This document shows positions 37,919 through 48,498 of a stretch of DNA of 64,000 bases, in pieces. This DNA is from RPQJ01 sp963754125 (lineage in GTDB: Bacteria > Pseudomonadota > Gammaproteobacteria > Steroidobacterales > Steroidobacteraceae). A program made the translations under genes and the position numbers. A model generated the notes under the pieces. It made no database searches and was not told where the DNA came from. It saw only the letters and a program-made list of their open reading frames with translations. Each line of letters opens with the position of its first letter. Positions within the stretch are counted from its first letter, which is position 1. The DNA is taken from the NCBI GenBank assembly GCA_963754125.1, contig CAVWEX010000007.1, positions 372,001 to 436,000 on the forward strand, in the 5' to 3' direction.

Positions 37919-38806
37919 ATGTACTCGATCAAGGCCGTTGCCCAGGCCACCGGACTGACGGTCGAGACCCTGCGTGCGTGGGAGCGCCGGTACGCGGTCG
38001 TCACCCCGGTGCGCGACGCCTCGGGCCGACGCGTGTATCGGCCCGAGGACGTGCTGCGGCTCCGGCGCCTGCGCGAGGCGACCGAGCGCGGCCACCCGAT
38101 CAGTCGGCTCGCGCCGCTGAGCGACGAGCGCCTCGCCGTCCTGCTCGACGCGCCAGCGGACCAGCGCGCGCAAGGGACAGCGCACGCGCTGGTCGATCGC
38201 ATCCTCGGCGCCGCGCAGGATTTCCGCGCGGCCGACTGCGAGCAGGCGATCACGCTCGCGGTCGCCATGCTGCCGCCACCGCGGCTGGTGACCGAGGTGC
38301 TGCAACCACTGCTGCGCGAGGTCGGGGATCGGTGGCATCGCGGCGAACTGTCGATCGCGCACGAACGCCTCGTCTCGAAGATCGTCGCACGGCACGTCGG
38401 GCTGATGCTCGACGCCTACGACCGCGCCGCGCGCCGCGAGGCGATCGTGTTCGCGACGCTGCCCGGCGAACGACACGAACTCGGCCTGCTGATGTCGGCG
38501 ATGATCTGCGCCAGCCGCGGCTTCAAGGTCCACTACCTCGGCGCCGACCTGCCCCCGGCCGAGATCGCGCGCTTCACCCGCGAGGTGGGTGCCACCGTGG
38601 TCGCGATCAGCGTGGTGCTGCAGGAAGGGCTTGCGGACATCCCGCCGCAGCTTGCGCAACTCGCGGGTGCACTGCCTCCGGGAACGGCGATCTGGATCGG
38701 CGGGTCGGCGAGCCCGCGGCTGGCCGAGGAGGTGCTGCCGACAAACTGCGTGCTGCTGCGCGACGGCACCGAATTCGAGCAGCGGCTGGAGATGCGGCCC
38801 CACTGA
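37919..38806 (+). CDS. MerR-family regulator with B12-binding domain
   Basis: Regulator of 295 residues in the CarH/LitR layout. The MerR winged helix is MYSIKAVAQATGLTVETLRA, ERRYAVVTPVRDASGRRVYR. A helical cap (B12-binding-2) has VGDRWHRGELSIAHERLVSK. The Rossmann cobalamin domain has ATLPGERHELGLLMSAMICA, with the ExHxxG histidine that ligates cobalt, then VHYLGADLPPAEIARF and AIWIGGSA. CarH has W-x9-EH in the cap; here it is W-x9-ER, so adenosylcobalamin contact may differ. Such proteins repress genes in the dark or when B12 is bound. No carotenoid or photolyase gene is adjacent, so targets are unknown. Confidence 0.88.
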   Translation: MYSIKAVAQATGLTVETLRAWERRYAVVTPVRDASGRRVYRPEDVLRLRRLREATERGHPISRLAPLSDERLAVLLDAPADQRAQGTAHALVDRILGAAQDFRAADCEQAITLAVAMLPPPRLVTEVLQPLLREVGDRWHRGELSIAHERLVSKIVARHVGLMLDAYDRAARREAIVFATLPGERHELGLLMSAMICASRGFKVHYLGADLPPAEIARFTREVGATVVAISVVLQEGLADIPPQLAQLAGALPPGTAIWIGGSASPRLAEEVLPTNCVLLRDGTEFEQRLEMRPH

Positions 38807-38837
38807 GCCGGCGCCGAGCGTGGCCCACGTGTCCACC

Positions 38838-39452
38838 TCAGTCGGCGGCGATCGGCTCCACATCTCGCAGCCACGCGGCCATCACCTGCACCGACTCGCC
38901 CGTCGCGCGCTCGAACGCCTCGAGCACCGCGCCGCGCTGGTTCGACCCGGCGACCACCTCCGCCGAGGCCACGATGCTCGACACCCGCCGCGCGCGTCGC
39001 GGGTCGACCAGCGTGGCCTGGAACTCCACCCGCACCGTGGGCGCGTCGACTCCGGGTGCGTACACCGCCTCGAAGCGACGCAGCTCCACGTCGAGCAGCA
39101 GATCCGCCGGCACGCGACTCGGCGCCGCGACCACCACCTCGAATCGGCCACCCGACTGCAGCACGCGGACGATCAGCGCCTGCAGCATCTGCGGCGCCGG
39201 CTCGGACCAGCGTACGCCGGCGAAATAGTCGAACCGGCTGTCAGGCTGGACCACGGCGATGCGCTCGGTATCGAGCGAGGCCGCGGCCCGCGGGCGCGCG
39301 ACGCCGAGCGCGAGCGGCAGCTGCTCGGCGCCCTTCGCGGCGTCGGCGATCTCGAGCCGGTAGACCTCCGGCGCCTCACCGGACGGCCCGAGCAGGGTCC
39401 CCGCGCATCCGGCCGCGGCCAGGGACAGGGACAGGACCAGCGCAAGCCTCAT
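38838..39452 (-). CDS. PqiC/DUF330-type ABC transport auxiliary lipoprotein
   Basis: Outer-membrane lipoprotein of 204 residues. The lipobox is LAAAGCAG (cysteine 16). The mature part shows EVYRLEIADAAKGAEQLPLA, DSRFDYFAGVRWSEPAPQML and DLLLDVELRRFEAVYAPGVD, as in PqiC/YmbA. It is the last gene of the Mla-type operon and its ATG overlaps the mlaD stop (ATGA). It replaces the soluble MlaC carrier in this type of MCE system, which moves phospholipids between membranes. Confidence 0.85.
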   Translation of the reverse strand: MRLALVLSLSLAAAGCAGTLLGPSGEAPEVYRLEIADAAKGAEQLPLALGVARPRAAASLDTERIAVVQPDSRFDYFAGVRWSEPAPQMLQALIVRVLQSGGRFEVVVAAPSRVPADLLLDVELRRFEAVYAPGVDAPTVRVEFQATLVDPRRARRVSSIVASAEVVAGSNQRGAVLEAFERATGESVQVMAAWLRDVEPIAAD

Positions 39453-40386
39453 GGGTCGATCTCCACGCCGCGCGTCGGGCGCCTCGCGCAGCAGGCTCGA
39501 GGGCCGCTCCCGCAGCGCCTGGGCGAGCGCGCGCACCTCGGCGCTGGCGTCCCGCATGTCGATCAGCAGCTGCTGCAGTTCGGCCGTACCCTGCCCGGCC
39601 GCTCGGGTGAGCGCCGCCTCGTTCGCGGTCATGATCCGTTCGAGGCTCGCGGCCGCGGTCGCGAGCTTCTCGGCGGCGATACGCCCGCTTTCGAGCGCGG
39701 CCTCGGTCGCGGGCTCGGACCTCTCGGCCAGGCCGTTCAGTCGCCGCGCCAGGGCGGTCGTCTCCGCCGCCGCCTCGCGCAACTCGGCCGTCAGGGCCGC
39801 GGCATCACGCGCCAGCGCAGGCAGCTCGGCGGTGGCCGCCCGGATGTCGCTCAGCGAATCCGCCGACCGCCTGTACGTTCTCCTCGTCGAGCAGCTTCTC
39901 GATGCGAGTCATGACCTCGCTGACGTGCGTGACGAGTTCAGGCAGGCGCTCGAGGAACGCCTCGATGCCGCCCTTGCGGGCCGGAATCACGGGATAGTTC
40001 TCGCCCCGCACCAGCGCCGCGTTCGGGTCCGCTTCGGGGTCGAGCTGCAGGTCGATGAAGAGCAGTCCGGTAAGGCCCAGCAGCCCGAGCCGGGCGCGCG
40101 TCGCCCCGGACAGCGGGGCGGCGGCGTCCACCTCGGCGAGCACCTTCACCCGGCCCGGATCGTCGCGCGCGACCGACAGTTGCAGCACGCGCCCGACGTC
40201 CACGCCGAGGTAGCGCACCGGGCTGCCCTGCGCGAGACCGCTCACCGAGCCCTCGAAGTAGATCTCGTGGATCTCGTAGACGCGCCGGTCGGCGCGGCCC
40301 GAGTACCACCACACGAAGGCGAACGCGGCCACGATCGCGGCCAGCGCAAATATCGCGACGGCGGCATAACGCGCGTCACGCTCCAC
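39449..40386 (-). CDS. mlaD: MlaD-family MCE lipid-binding protein (two frameshifts)
   Basis: Substrate-binding ring subunit of an MCE transporter, about 312 residues. It has one membrane helix (YAAVAIFALAAIVAAFAFVW) and the MCE domain (EIYFEGSVSGLAQGSPVRYL, GVDVGRVLQLSV, LLFIDLQLD). A long helical C-terminus follows (LARRLNGLAERSEPATEAAL). Extra bases near 39870 and 39470 are inferred; removing them gives NVQAVADSLSDIRAATAELP and the ending RRGVEIDP with stop 39449-39451. Length remainder two agrees. The start is GTG at 40386, overlapping mlaF. Confidence 0.85.
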
Positions 40387-41156
40387 CCGTGCCCTCCCGG
40401 CCTGCGGCCAACGTGCGGCCGCGCGCGCCGTGGAAGTAATGGCGGATCCACGGATGATCGTTCGCGACGATCCCCTCGAGCGTATCGACGATTACCTTGC
40501 CATCCACCAGCACCGCGACACGGTCGCACGTCCTCAGGAGTGTGTCCAGATCATGCGTGACCATGACGATCGTGAGGTGCAGCGTGTCGCGCAGGTACAG
40601 CACGAGATCGTCGAACGCAGTGGCCGCGATGGGATCGAGGCCGGCAGTGGGCTCGTCGAGGAACAGGATCGCCGGGTCGAGCGCGAGCGCACGGGCCAGC
40701 GCGGCGCGCTTGACCATGCCGCCCGAGAGCTGGGCCGGATGCTTGGACGCCGACTCGAGCGGCAGCCCCACCATGCGCAGTCGCAGCTCGACGAGGCGCT
40801 CGAGCGACGTCTCGTCGAGCTCGAGCGCCTCCGCCACCGGCAGCGTGACGTTCTCGGCCACCGTGAGCGAAGTGAAGAGCGCGCCGTGCTGGAACGTCAC
40901 GCCGTAGCGGCGCTTGATGTCGCGCAGCTCGCGGTCGTCCATCGCGGTGATGTCGCGGCCCTCGAGCTCTACCGTCCCGGCGTCCGGCCGGCGCAGCCCG
41001 AGCAGGGTCTTCAGCAGCACGCTCTTGCCGCTGCCGGAGCCGCCGACGATGCCGAAGATCTCGCCGGGCCGGAACCTCGAAGCTCACGCCGTCGTGCACG
41101 ACCTGGGCACCGAAGCGGTTGACGACGTCGCGGACGACGATGACGGGCGCCGCCAT
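40376..41156 (-). CDS. mlaF: MlaF-type ABC transporter ATPase (one frameshift)
   Basis: ATPase of 260 residues driving the MCE lipid transporter. The start is MAAPVIVVRDVVNRFGAQVV. The Walker A region (GGSGSGKSVLLKTLLGL) is recovered by removing one base near 41078. The intact part shows the Q-loop VTFQHGALFTSLTVAENV, signature HPAQLSGGMVKRAALARALA, Walker B ILFLDEPTAGLDP and the switch MVTHDL. One-base overlap with mlaE (TGATG) and 11-base overlap with mlaD place it in one operon. Confidence 0.9.
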
Positions 41157-42272
41157 CAGAAATCGATCTCGAGGAAGAAGATGGCGAACAGCGCGTCGGC
41201 GAAGATCACGAGGAAGATCGACTGCACGACCGCGACCGTGGTCAGCCGGCCGAGCTCGCGCGAGGACTCGCGCACCTGCAGCCCGCGCAGCGTGCCGGTG
41301 AGCGCGATCAGCAGCCCGAACACCGGCGCCTTGACGAGGCCGGCCCAGAACGTCGTGGGCGCGATGGCCGCGTCGAGCCGCATCACGAACTGCGACCACG
41401 GGCAGGTCGAGCAGGTAGCTCGTGAGCAGCGCCCCACCGACGAGGCCCATGGCATCGGCGACGACGGTGAGCAGGGGCATCACCAGCACCAGCGCCACCA
41501 CGCGGGGCAGCACCAGCACTTCATAGGGGTTCATGCCCATGGATTCGAGCGCGTCCACCTCGTCGTTGAGCTTCATCACGCCGAGTTCGGCGGCGTAGGC
41601 GCTGCCGGTGCGGCCGGCGACCATGATGGCGGTGAGCAGCACGCCCAGCTCGCGCAGCACGCCGATGGCGACGAGGTCCACGGTGAAGATCTCGGCGCCG
41701 AACGGGCGCAGCTGCTGCGCGCCGATGTAGGCGGAGATGACGCTGATCAGCAGCGCGATCACGGCGACGATCGGGATCGCCTGGACGCCGGTCTCGTGCA
41801 TGTGCCTGACGATGGAGGGCAGCCGCAGCCGCTTCAGGCTGCGCCACGCGAGGGCGGCACTCGCGATCAGCCGCCCGCCATACACGAGCGCCTCGAACCA
41901 GCTGCGACCACGCTCCTGCAGGCCCTGGCCGAAGCGTGCGAGCCGATCCAGCAGGGACGGGCTGGACGGCGACGGAAGCGTTCCGGCCTCCCGGGCACGC
42001 AACTCATCGAAGTAGGCGAAGTGGTCGGGCGGCGCGCCGTCGAGCTCCACGCGCACGCCGGCATCCCGCAGCCGGGCGATCGCGTCGTGCAGCAGCCAGG
42101 CCGGGCCGATGTCGCGCAGCTCGGCGCGTGCGAGGTCGACGTGCAGCACGACGGGCGGGGATGCGCGCAACTCGCGCAGCGCACCCTCGAGCTCGTGCGA
42201 GTCCGCCATGGCAGCCTCGCCCGCGAGTTCGAGCCGCGCCGCCGCCCGGTGGTATTGCGCCGTGAACTGCAT
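41156..42272 (-). CDS. mlaE: MlaE-family permease with N-terminal STAS domain (one frameshift)
   Basis: Permease of the MCE lipid transporter, 372 residues. Residues 1-95 form a STAS (MlaB-like) domain (LELAGEAAMADSHELEGALR, VVLHVDLARAELRDIGPAWL), so no separate mlaB is needed. The permease core has the family motifs RELGVLLTAIMVAGRTGSAY, AAELGVMKLNDEVDALESMG and NPYEVLVLPRVVALVLVMPL. The break near 41400 (CCCGTGG) is cured by removing one G, giving LPWSQFVMRLDAAIAPTTFW. First gene of the mlaE-mlaF-mlaD-pqiC operon, divergent from the Kef gene. Confidence 0.9.
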
Positions 42273-42375
42273 GGAGCTATGCGGTGCTCACGGATCCGGT
42301 CATCTCTCGTTGTCCTCGCGGGTCTGCGTTGCCGGCCGGAATGCTAGCATCGGGTCAATCGCTTCGTGAGGGCCG

Positions 42376-44359
42376 ATGGGCGGCGACATCCTTTCACAGA
42401 TCCTGATCCTGCTCGCAGGCTCCGTCGTCGTGCTGAGCCTGGTGCGCCGTTTCGCGCTGCCGCCCGTCCTCGGCTACCTCGTGGTCGGCATGACGATGGG
42501 ACCCCACGCCCTGGGGCTCGTCTCCGACACCAGCGCGGTGCACGTGCTGGCCGAGATCGGCGTCGTGTTCCTGGTCTTCACGCTCGGGCTCGAGTTCTCG
42601 CTCGCCCGGATGATCGCCATGAAGTCCGAGGTGCTGGGCGTCGGCGGACTGCAGATGCTGCTCACGACGGCCGCGATCGGCGGGACGGCCTGGGCCTTCG
42701 GGCGTGGACCCGGCGATCGCCATCGTGCTGGGCGGTGCGCTCGCCATGTCCTCCACCGCCATCGTCATCCGCCAGCTCGGCGAGCAGCTCGAGATCAACC
42801 GGACGCACTCGCGGCTTGCCGTGGGCGTGCTGCTGTTCCAGGACCTCGCCTTCGCACCGCTGCTCGCACTCGCCACTGCGCTCGGCGCATCGGCGGACGT
42901 GCTGAGTCCCGCGTGGCTGCTCGGGATGGTGGGGCGCGCCGTGCTGGCCCTGGTGCTCGTGCTGCTCGTGGGCCGCTGGCTGCTGCGACCGCTGTTCCGC
43001 GAGATCGCGCGTCACCGCAGCTCGGAGACTTTCACGCTCACCGTGCTGTTCGTGGCACTCGGCGCGGCCTGGGCGACCCACGCCCTCGGGCTGTCGATGG
43101 CCCTCGGCGGCTTCCTCGCCGGCATGCTGCTCGCGGAAACGGAGTTCCGGCACCAGACCGAGGCGGTGATCAAGCCGTTCCAGGACATCCTGCTCGGGCT
43201 GTTCTTCGTGTCGGTCGGCATGCTGCTCGACTTGAGGCTGCTGCTCGCGCAGCTGCCGCTGGTACTGGTGCTGCTCGCGGCGCTGCTGGTGGGCAAGGCG
43301 ATCCTCATCCACCTCATCGTGCGCCGGTTCGTGCCGAACACCCGCAAGGCGCTGCGCACGGGCATCGTGCTCTGCATGGGCGGCGAGTTCGGCTTCGCGC
43401 TGCTGACGCTGCTGCTCAAGGGTCGCATGGTGGACCCGGCGATCGTGCAGGCGCTGCTGACCACGGTCGCGCTCAGCATGCTGCTCGGGCCGCTGCTGGT
43501 GCGCTACAACGGCCGCATCGCCGATTTCCTGCTTCGACGCCCGAGCGTCCAGCCCACCGGGCTCGCACTGGAGACGGCGGCCACGCGCGAGCTGGCGCGG
43601 CGTGAGCACGTGATCATCTGCGGCTTCGGCCGGGTCGGCCAGAACCTCGCCCGCGTCCTCGAGAAGCGCGGCATCGAGTACATCGCGCTCGACCTCGACA
43701 CGCTGCGGGTCCGCGACGCGCGCCAGGCCGGCGACCCCGTGGTGTACGGCGACGCCTCGGAGCCCGAGGTGCTGCGCGCGCTCGGGCTCGAGCAGGCGAG
43801 CGTGGTCGTGATCTCCTTCGACGGGCCCGCGACCGCGCTCCGGATCGTGCGGGCCGTGCGCCAGCTGCGCGGCGACGTGCCGGTGCTGGTGCGCACCGAG
43901 GACGACTCGCGGCTCGAGGCGCTGCAGGCCGCCGGCGCCACCGAGGTGGTGCCCGAGATCTTCGAGACCAGCCTCGCGCTCGTCTCGCACGTGCTGCTGT
44001 TCCTCAACGTGCCGCCGCGCGAAGTCCTCGAGACCACGGAGGACATCCGCCACGACCGCTACGCCATCCTGCGCAGCGTGTTCAAGGGGCGCCAGGGCGG
44101 CGACGCGGACGACAGCGACCAGGCGCTGCGCCAGCAATTGCGCACCGTGGTGCTGCCGCCGGGCGCCGTGGCGGTCGGGCGGACCCTCGGCGAGGTCGGC
44201 CTCGACCGGGGCGGCATCGTGGTGACGGCGCTGCGCCGCGAAGGTATCGTCGGCCGCGAGCCCGACTCCGGCACGCGGCTCCGCGAGGGCGACGTGCTCG
44301 TGCTGTGGGGCAGCCCCGCGGACCTCGAGCGCGGCGAGAGCCGGCTGCTGATGGGCTGA
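42376..44359 (+). CDS. Kef-type monovalent cation/proton antiporter with RCK domains (one frameshift)
   Basis: Inner-membrane K+/H+ antiporter of 661 residues. A CPA2 transport domain with about twelve helices (VLGYLVVGMTMGPHALGLVS, MSSTAIVIRQLGEQLEINRT, GFLAGMLLAETEFRHQTEAV) is followed by an RCK/TrkA-N domain (HVIICGFGRVGQNLARVLEK) and TrkA-C (VVLPPGAVAVGRTLGEVGLD). The break near 42705 needs one base removed. The layout matches KefB/KefC and YbaL, although no glutathione-gating partner (KefF/KefG) is adjacent. A GAGGG ribosome site precedes the ATG. Confidence 0.9.
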
Positions 44360-44391
44360 GCGGCGAGGCCAACCACCATGAACCCGACCCC

Positions 44392-45583
44392 ATGACGACC
44401 CTGGGCACACCCCTCTCGACGTCCGGCACGCGCGTACTGATGCTCGGTGCCGGCGAGCTCGGCAAGGAGGTCGTGATCGAGCTGCAGCGGCTCGGCGTGG
44501 AGACCATCGCGGTCGACCGCTACCCGAACGCCCCGGCGATGCAGGTGGCGCACCGCTCGCACGTCATCGACATGCTCGATCCGGCCGCGCTGCGCGCGCT
44601 CGTGCTGCAGGAGCGTCCGGCGCTGATCGTGCCGGAGATCGAGGCGATCGCGACGCCGGCGCTGCTCGAGCTCGAGGCCGAGGGCTTCCGCGTGATCCCG
44701 ACCGCCCGGGCGGCGCGCCTGACCATGGACCGCGAAGGCATCCGCCGGCTCGCGGCCGAGCAGCTCGGCCTCGCGACCTCGCCCTACCGCTTCGCCGATA
44801 CCGCCGAGGAATACCGGGCGGCCGTCGCCGCCATCGGCTTCCCGTGCGTCGTGAAGCCGGTCATGAGCTCGTCCGGCAAGGGCCAGAGCGTGCTGCGCGG
44901 ACCGGACGACGTGGGCCCGGCCTGGGACTATGCACAGGCCGGCGGGCGGGCCGGCGCCGGCCGGGTGATCGTCGAGGGGTTCGTCCGCTTCGACTACGAG
45001 ATCACGCTGCTCACCGTGCGGCACGCCGGCGGCACGAGCTTCTGCGCGCCGATCGGCCACCTGCAGGTGGACGGCGACTACCGCGAGTCCTGGCAGCCGC
45101 AGCCGATGAGCGCGGCGGCGCTCGCCGAGGCCGAGCGCATCGCGCGCGCGGTCACCGACGAGCTCGGTGGCGCCGGACTGTTCGGCGTCGAGCTGTTCGT
45201 GCGCGGCGACGAGGTGTGGTTCAGCGAAGTCTCGCCGCGGCCGCACGACACCGGGCTCGTCACGCTGGTCTCCCAGGATCTCTCGGAGTTCGCGCTGCAC
45301 GCGCGGGCGATCCTGGGCCTGCCGGTGCCGGCAATCCGTGCGCAGGGGCCCGCGGCCTCGTGCGCCGTGCTGCTCGAGGGCCGCTCGGCGCGACGTGCGC
45401 TTCCACGGCGTCGAGCGTGCGCTCGCGGAACCCGGCACCCAGCTGCGGCTGTTCGGCAAGCCCGAGGTGAGCGGCCGGCGCCGCATGGGGGTCACGCTCG
45501 CGCTCGGCGCAGACCTCGAGGAGGCACGCGACAAGGCGCGCCGTGCCGCGGCGGCGATCGTCGCCGGCGCAGAGCTCCGCTGA
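44392..45583 (+). CDS. purT: Formate-dependent phosphoribosylglycinamide formyltransferase (one frameshift)
   Basis: PurT adds formate to glycinamide ribonucleotide using ATP in purine synthesis. It is an ATP-grasp enzyme of 397 residues: VLMLGAGELGKEVVIELQRL at the start, FPCVVKPVMSSSGKGQSVL for ATP, YESTIL-type strand as FDYEITLLTVRHAGGTSFCA, and FGVELFVRGDEVWFSEVSPR, PHDTGLVTL. An extra C near 45392 (GCGCGAC) breaks the frame. It resumes DVRFHGVERALAEPGTQLRL, then GKPEVSGRRRMGVTLA. Converges with dps. Confidence 0.93.
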
Positions 45584-45598
45584 CCGCGACCGCCCGCC

Positions 45599-46081
45599 TC
45601 AGCGATCCGCCTGGAGGTGCGCCTCCAGGAGCCACAGCCCTTTGTCGGCGCTGCGCGAGATGCCGGTGAAGAGATCGCTGGTGTCCGCGTCGCCCGCCTT
45701 GTCGGCGTCGTCGATCGCCTTGCGCACCGCCTTGGCGAAGCGGGCGTAGGCCGCCGCGAGCGCGTCGAGGTGCGCGCGTCCCTCGGCGATGTCGAGCGGA
45801 TAGGCGTCGAGCTTGCTGCGTCCCGCGACGGCCTGCACCGTGCCCTCGGCGATGCCGCCGAGGGCAGTGATCCGCTCCGCCATCTCGTCCACGTGTCCGT
45901 CGAGCTCGCCGGCGAGCTGGTCGAACAGCTCGTGCAGCGCGATGAACTGCGGTCCCTTGACGTTCCAGTGCGCCTGCTTGGCCTGCATGTGCAGGTCGAT
46001 GGCGTCCGCGAGACGCGCGTTGAGGAGAGTCGTCACCTTGGCACGGGCCTTGGCGGAGAGGTCGTTGCGGGTGCTGTGCAT
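45599..46081 (-). CDS. dps: Dps ferritin-like DNA-protecting protein
   Basis: Dodecameric iron-storing protein of 160 residues that binds DNA and removes peroxide. Ferroxidase residues lie in QAKQAHWNVKGPQFIALHEL and FDQLAGELDGHVDEMAERI, the standard Dps pair. SRSADKGLWLLEAHLQADR ends the protein. ATG 46081 is preferred over upstream codons because a GGAGGA ribosome site stands just before it. Divergent from the TetR gene. Confidence 0.92.
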   Translation of the reverse strand: MHSTRNDLSAKARAKVTTLLNARLADAIDLHMQAKQAHWNVKGPQFIALHELFDQLAGELDGHVDEMAERITALGGIAEGTVQAVAGRSKLDAYPLDIAEGRAHLDALAAAYARFAKAVRKAIDDADKAGDADTSDLFTGISRSADKGLWLLEAHLQADR

Positions 46082-46232
46082 GAAATCCTCCTCCGGACCA
46101 GAAAGGGTCGGGGTTAGAAAGCATTGTGTCCGCGACTTCGTCGCCGGGCCAAGGAAAGCGGGCGTTCCGGCCGACGGGCCGCCGCGACGCCGGCCAGCCG
46201 CATCCCCATCAGGCGCTGACATTCCTACATTT

Positions 46233-46246
46233 AATTGACACCAATT
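46233..46246. promoter_or_regulatory. Candidate TetR operator
   Basis: AATTGACACCAATT has perfect AATTG/CAATT arms four bases apart in an AT-rich island 43 bases ahead of the TetR start. It is a likely self-repression site. Since the pump genes follow the regulator, it would also control efflux. Confidence 0.5.
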
Positions 46247-46252
46247 TAATTA

Positions 46253-46282
46253 TTGACGTTGTGTCAGCGCTCGGTCGAGAAT
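46253..46282 (+). promoter_or_regulatory. Promoter of the TetR-efflux operon
   Basis: A -35 TTGACG (46253-46258), an 18-bp spacer and a weak -10 GAGAAT (46277-46282). The ATG comes six bases later, again predicting a leaderless message. A second TTGACA at 46235-46240 overlaps the palindrome. Confidence 0.5.
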
Positions 46283-46288
46283 GTGCCC

Positions 46289-46927
46289 ATGTCGTACATC
46301 ACCGAACGCCGGCAGGAGGAGCGCGACCGCCGCCGGGCCGAAATCGTGGACGCCGCCGAGGCCCTGTATGCCGAGGTGGGCTGGGACGCCGTGACCATGG
46401 ACCAGGTCGCACGACGGGCGCGGCTCAGCCGCGCGCTGGTCTACGTGTACTTCAAGGACAAGGCGGACCTGCACTTCGCGCTCGTGGAGCGCTCGCTCGA
46501 CGCGCTGCGTCACTATTTCGAGGCCGCCCGCGCCGGCAAGGCACGCGGCCTCGACGAGGTCGAGGCGATCGGCCGGGCCTACCTCGCATTCTCCCGTGAA
46601 CTGCCGCACTACTTCGACGCCTGCGCACGCTTCCAGGCCCACACCAGCGCCGAGCGCGACGTGCCGCCGAACGAGGCTGCCTGCATGTGCTCGGGTCACC
46701 GCGTCCACGAGGTGATGGTCGAGTCGCTGAACCGCGGCGTCGCCGACGGCTCGATCCGGGCCGACATCGGCGACCCCTACACGACGGCGCTGGCGCTGTG
46801 GGCCTTCTCCTTCGGCGTCATCCAGATCGCCGCCTCCAAGGCGGGGCAGATGGAGCACGAGGGTGTCGCCGTGCAGCAGTTCGTCGAGCACGCCTTCGCG
46901 ATGGCGCTGCGATCGCTGCAGCGCTGA
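46289..46927 (+). CDS. TetR-family regulator of the adjacent RND pump
   Basis: Repressor of 212 residues. The helix-turn-helix is AEALYAEVGWDAVTMDQVAR, RARLSRALVYVYFKDKADLH at residues 25-65. The C-terminal ligand domain includes the cysteine-containing stretch PPNEAACMCSGHRVHEVMVE. The ATG at 46289 is favoured over a TTG at 46253. The stop overlaps the start of the TolC gene (TGATG), so the regulator and its pump are one transcription unit. Confidence 0.9.
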   Translation: MSYITERRQEERDRRRAEIVDAAEALYAEVGWDAVTMDQVARRARLSRALVYVYFKDKADLHFALVERSLDALRHYFEAARAGKARGLDEVEAIGRAYLAFSRELPHYFDACARFQAHTSAERDVPPNEAACMCSGHRVHEVMVESLNRGVADGSIRADIGDPYTTALALWAFSFGVIQIAASKAGQMEHEGVAVQQFVEHAFAMALRSLQR

Positions 46928-48498
46928 TGGATCTTCGTCCCGTGGACCTGCCAGCGCATCCTGCCCGCCGAACCTGCGACCCGCCGCGCCCGCGGAACTC
47001 GGGCGCTGGCGGTGCTGCTGCTCGCCGCCGCGCCCGCAGTGCAGGCGGTTGAAGCGCCGAATGCGCCGTTCGCGCGCCCGGCCGCAAGACACCGCCGTCC
47101 CGGCGCCTTCGATGATGACGGCGACGGTCGAGGAGGGCCTGCGAGCAGATCCTCGACGATGCGCTCGCCGCCAACCTCGAGCTGCACGCCGGCGAGGCGG
47201 AGATCCGCCAGCGCCTCGCCGGACTCGACCAGGCGCGGGCCCGCTACCTGCCCGCGATCGACATCGCGGCACGCTACAGCGTCGCCGACGGCGGCCGCAC
47301 CATCGAGTTCCCGGTGGGCGACCTGCTGAACCCGGTCTACGCGACGCTCGACGAGCTGCTGGTCGCCTCCGGCCAGCCGCCGCGCTTTCCGCGGATCGAG
47401 AACCAGAGCATCACCTTCCTGCGCGGCAACGAGCAGGAAACGAAGCTCGTGCTGGAGCAGCCGATCTACGAGCCGCGCCTCGGGCCGGCGGTCGCGGCCA
47501 GCCGCGCGGAGGTCGATCGCTCGACCGCCAACCTCGACGCGCTGCGCGCACGGGTCGTGCGCGACACCCACCAGGCGTATTACCTGTGGCTGGCCACCCA
47601 GCAGGCGGTGCTGGTGCTCGAAGCAACGCTCGAGCTGGCACAGGCCAACCTCGCGGCGAACGAGAGCCTGTATCGCAATGGCAAGATCACCCGCGACCTC
47701 GTGCTGCGCGCCGAGGCCGACCTGCTCGAAGTCGAGCAGCAGCGCATTTCCGCCGCGAGTCGCGTACGCATCACGCAGGGCTACGTGAACCTGCTGCGCA
47801 ACGCCCCGCTCGGCGGCTCCCCTGCCGCGTGCCGAGATCGACGCGCCCACCGTCGAGCGCTTCCGCGAGCGGCTCGATCCGACGCCTCGCGGAGGGGTCG
47901 CTGGACCCGGCGGCGCTGCAGCAGGTGGCGACCGGCCGCCGGTCGGAGCTCAAGGGCCTCGACGCCGCCATCGCCGGCGGCGAGGCGCGCCAGGACCTCG
48001 CCCGCGCCGCGTTCCGACCACGCGTGGCGCTCGGCGCCGAGACCGGCATCCAGGGCGACGACTACGACTTCAGCGAGGACGAGCGCTACGCCCTCGCCTC
48101 CGTGATCCTGCGCTGGAACCTGTTCCGCGGCGGCGCGGATCGCGCGGCCCTGATGGAGGCGCGCGCCTTCACCGACCAGCTGCGCGCCACGCGCGACCTC
48201 GCGGCCCAGCGCGTGCGCCTCGAGGTGCAGGACGCGGTCGAGCAGCTCGAGGTCGCCGGGCGCCTCGCTCGACACTGCACTCAAGCGCGCCGAGGCGGCC
48301 GACGGCGCCCTGCGCATCGCCAGCCGCAAGCGCGACCTCGGCCAGATCAACCAGGCGGAGTTCATCGACTCCCGGCGCGCGATGACCGACGCCCGGCTCA
48401 ATCTGAACCGCGTGCGCGCCGAGTTCCTCGCGCGCATCGCCGAACTCGAGTTCGCCGTGGGCGACCCGCGCGCGACGCAGAAGGAGCTGATCCGATGA
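46927..48498 (+). CDS. TolC-family outer-membrane channel (frameshifted)
   Basis: Outer-membrane factor of the second RND pump, about 520 codons. The signal peptide is RALAVLLLAAAPAVQA. The outer-efflux repeats include LAANLELHAGEAEIRQRLAG, TKLVLEQPIYEPRLGPAVAA, YLWLATQQAVLVLEATLELA and IASRKRDLGQINQAEFIDSR. Breaks lie near 46960, 47090, 47150, 47815 and 48265. The end AVGDPRATQKELIR overlaps the adaptor start (ATGA). The ATG at 46927 is one frame off the signal peptide, so an extra base near the start is inferred. Confidence 0.82.

Noticed and set aside
42342..42351. Palindrome ATGCTAGCAT between the mla and Kef genes as an operator
   Set aside because: A ten-base palindrome containing a -10-like TAGCAT is weak evidence alone, with no second site.
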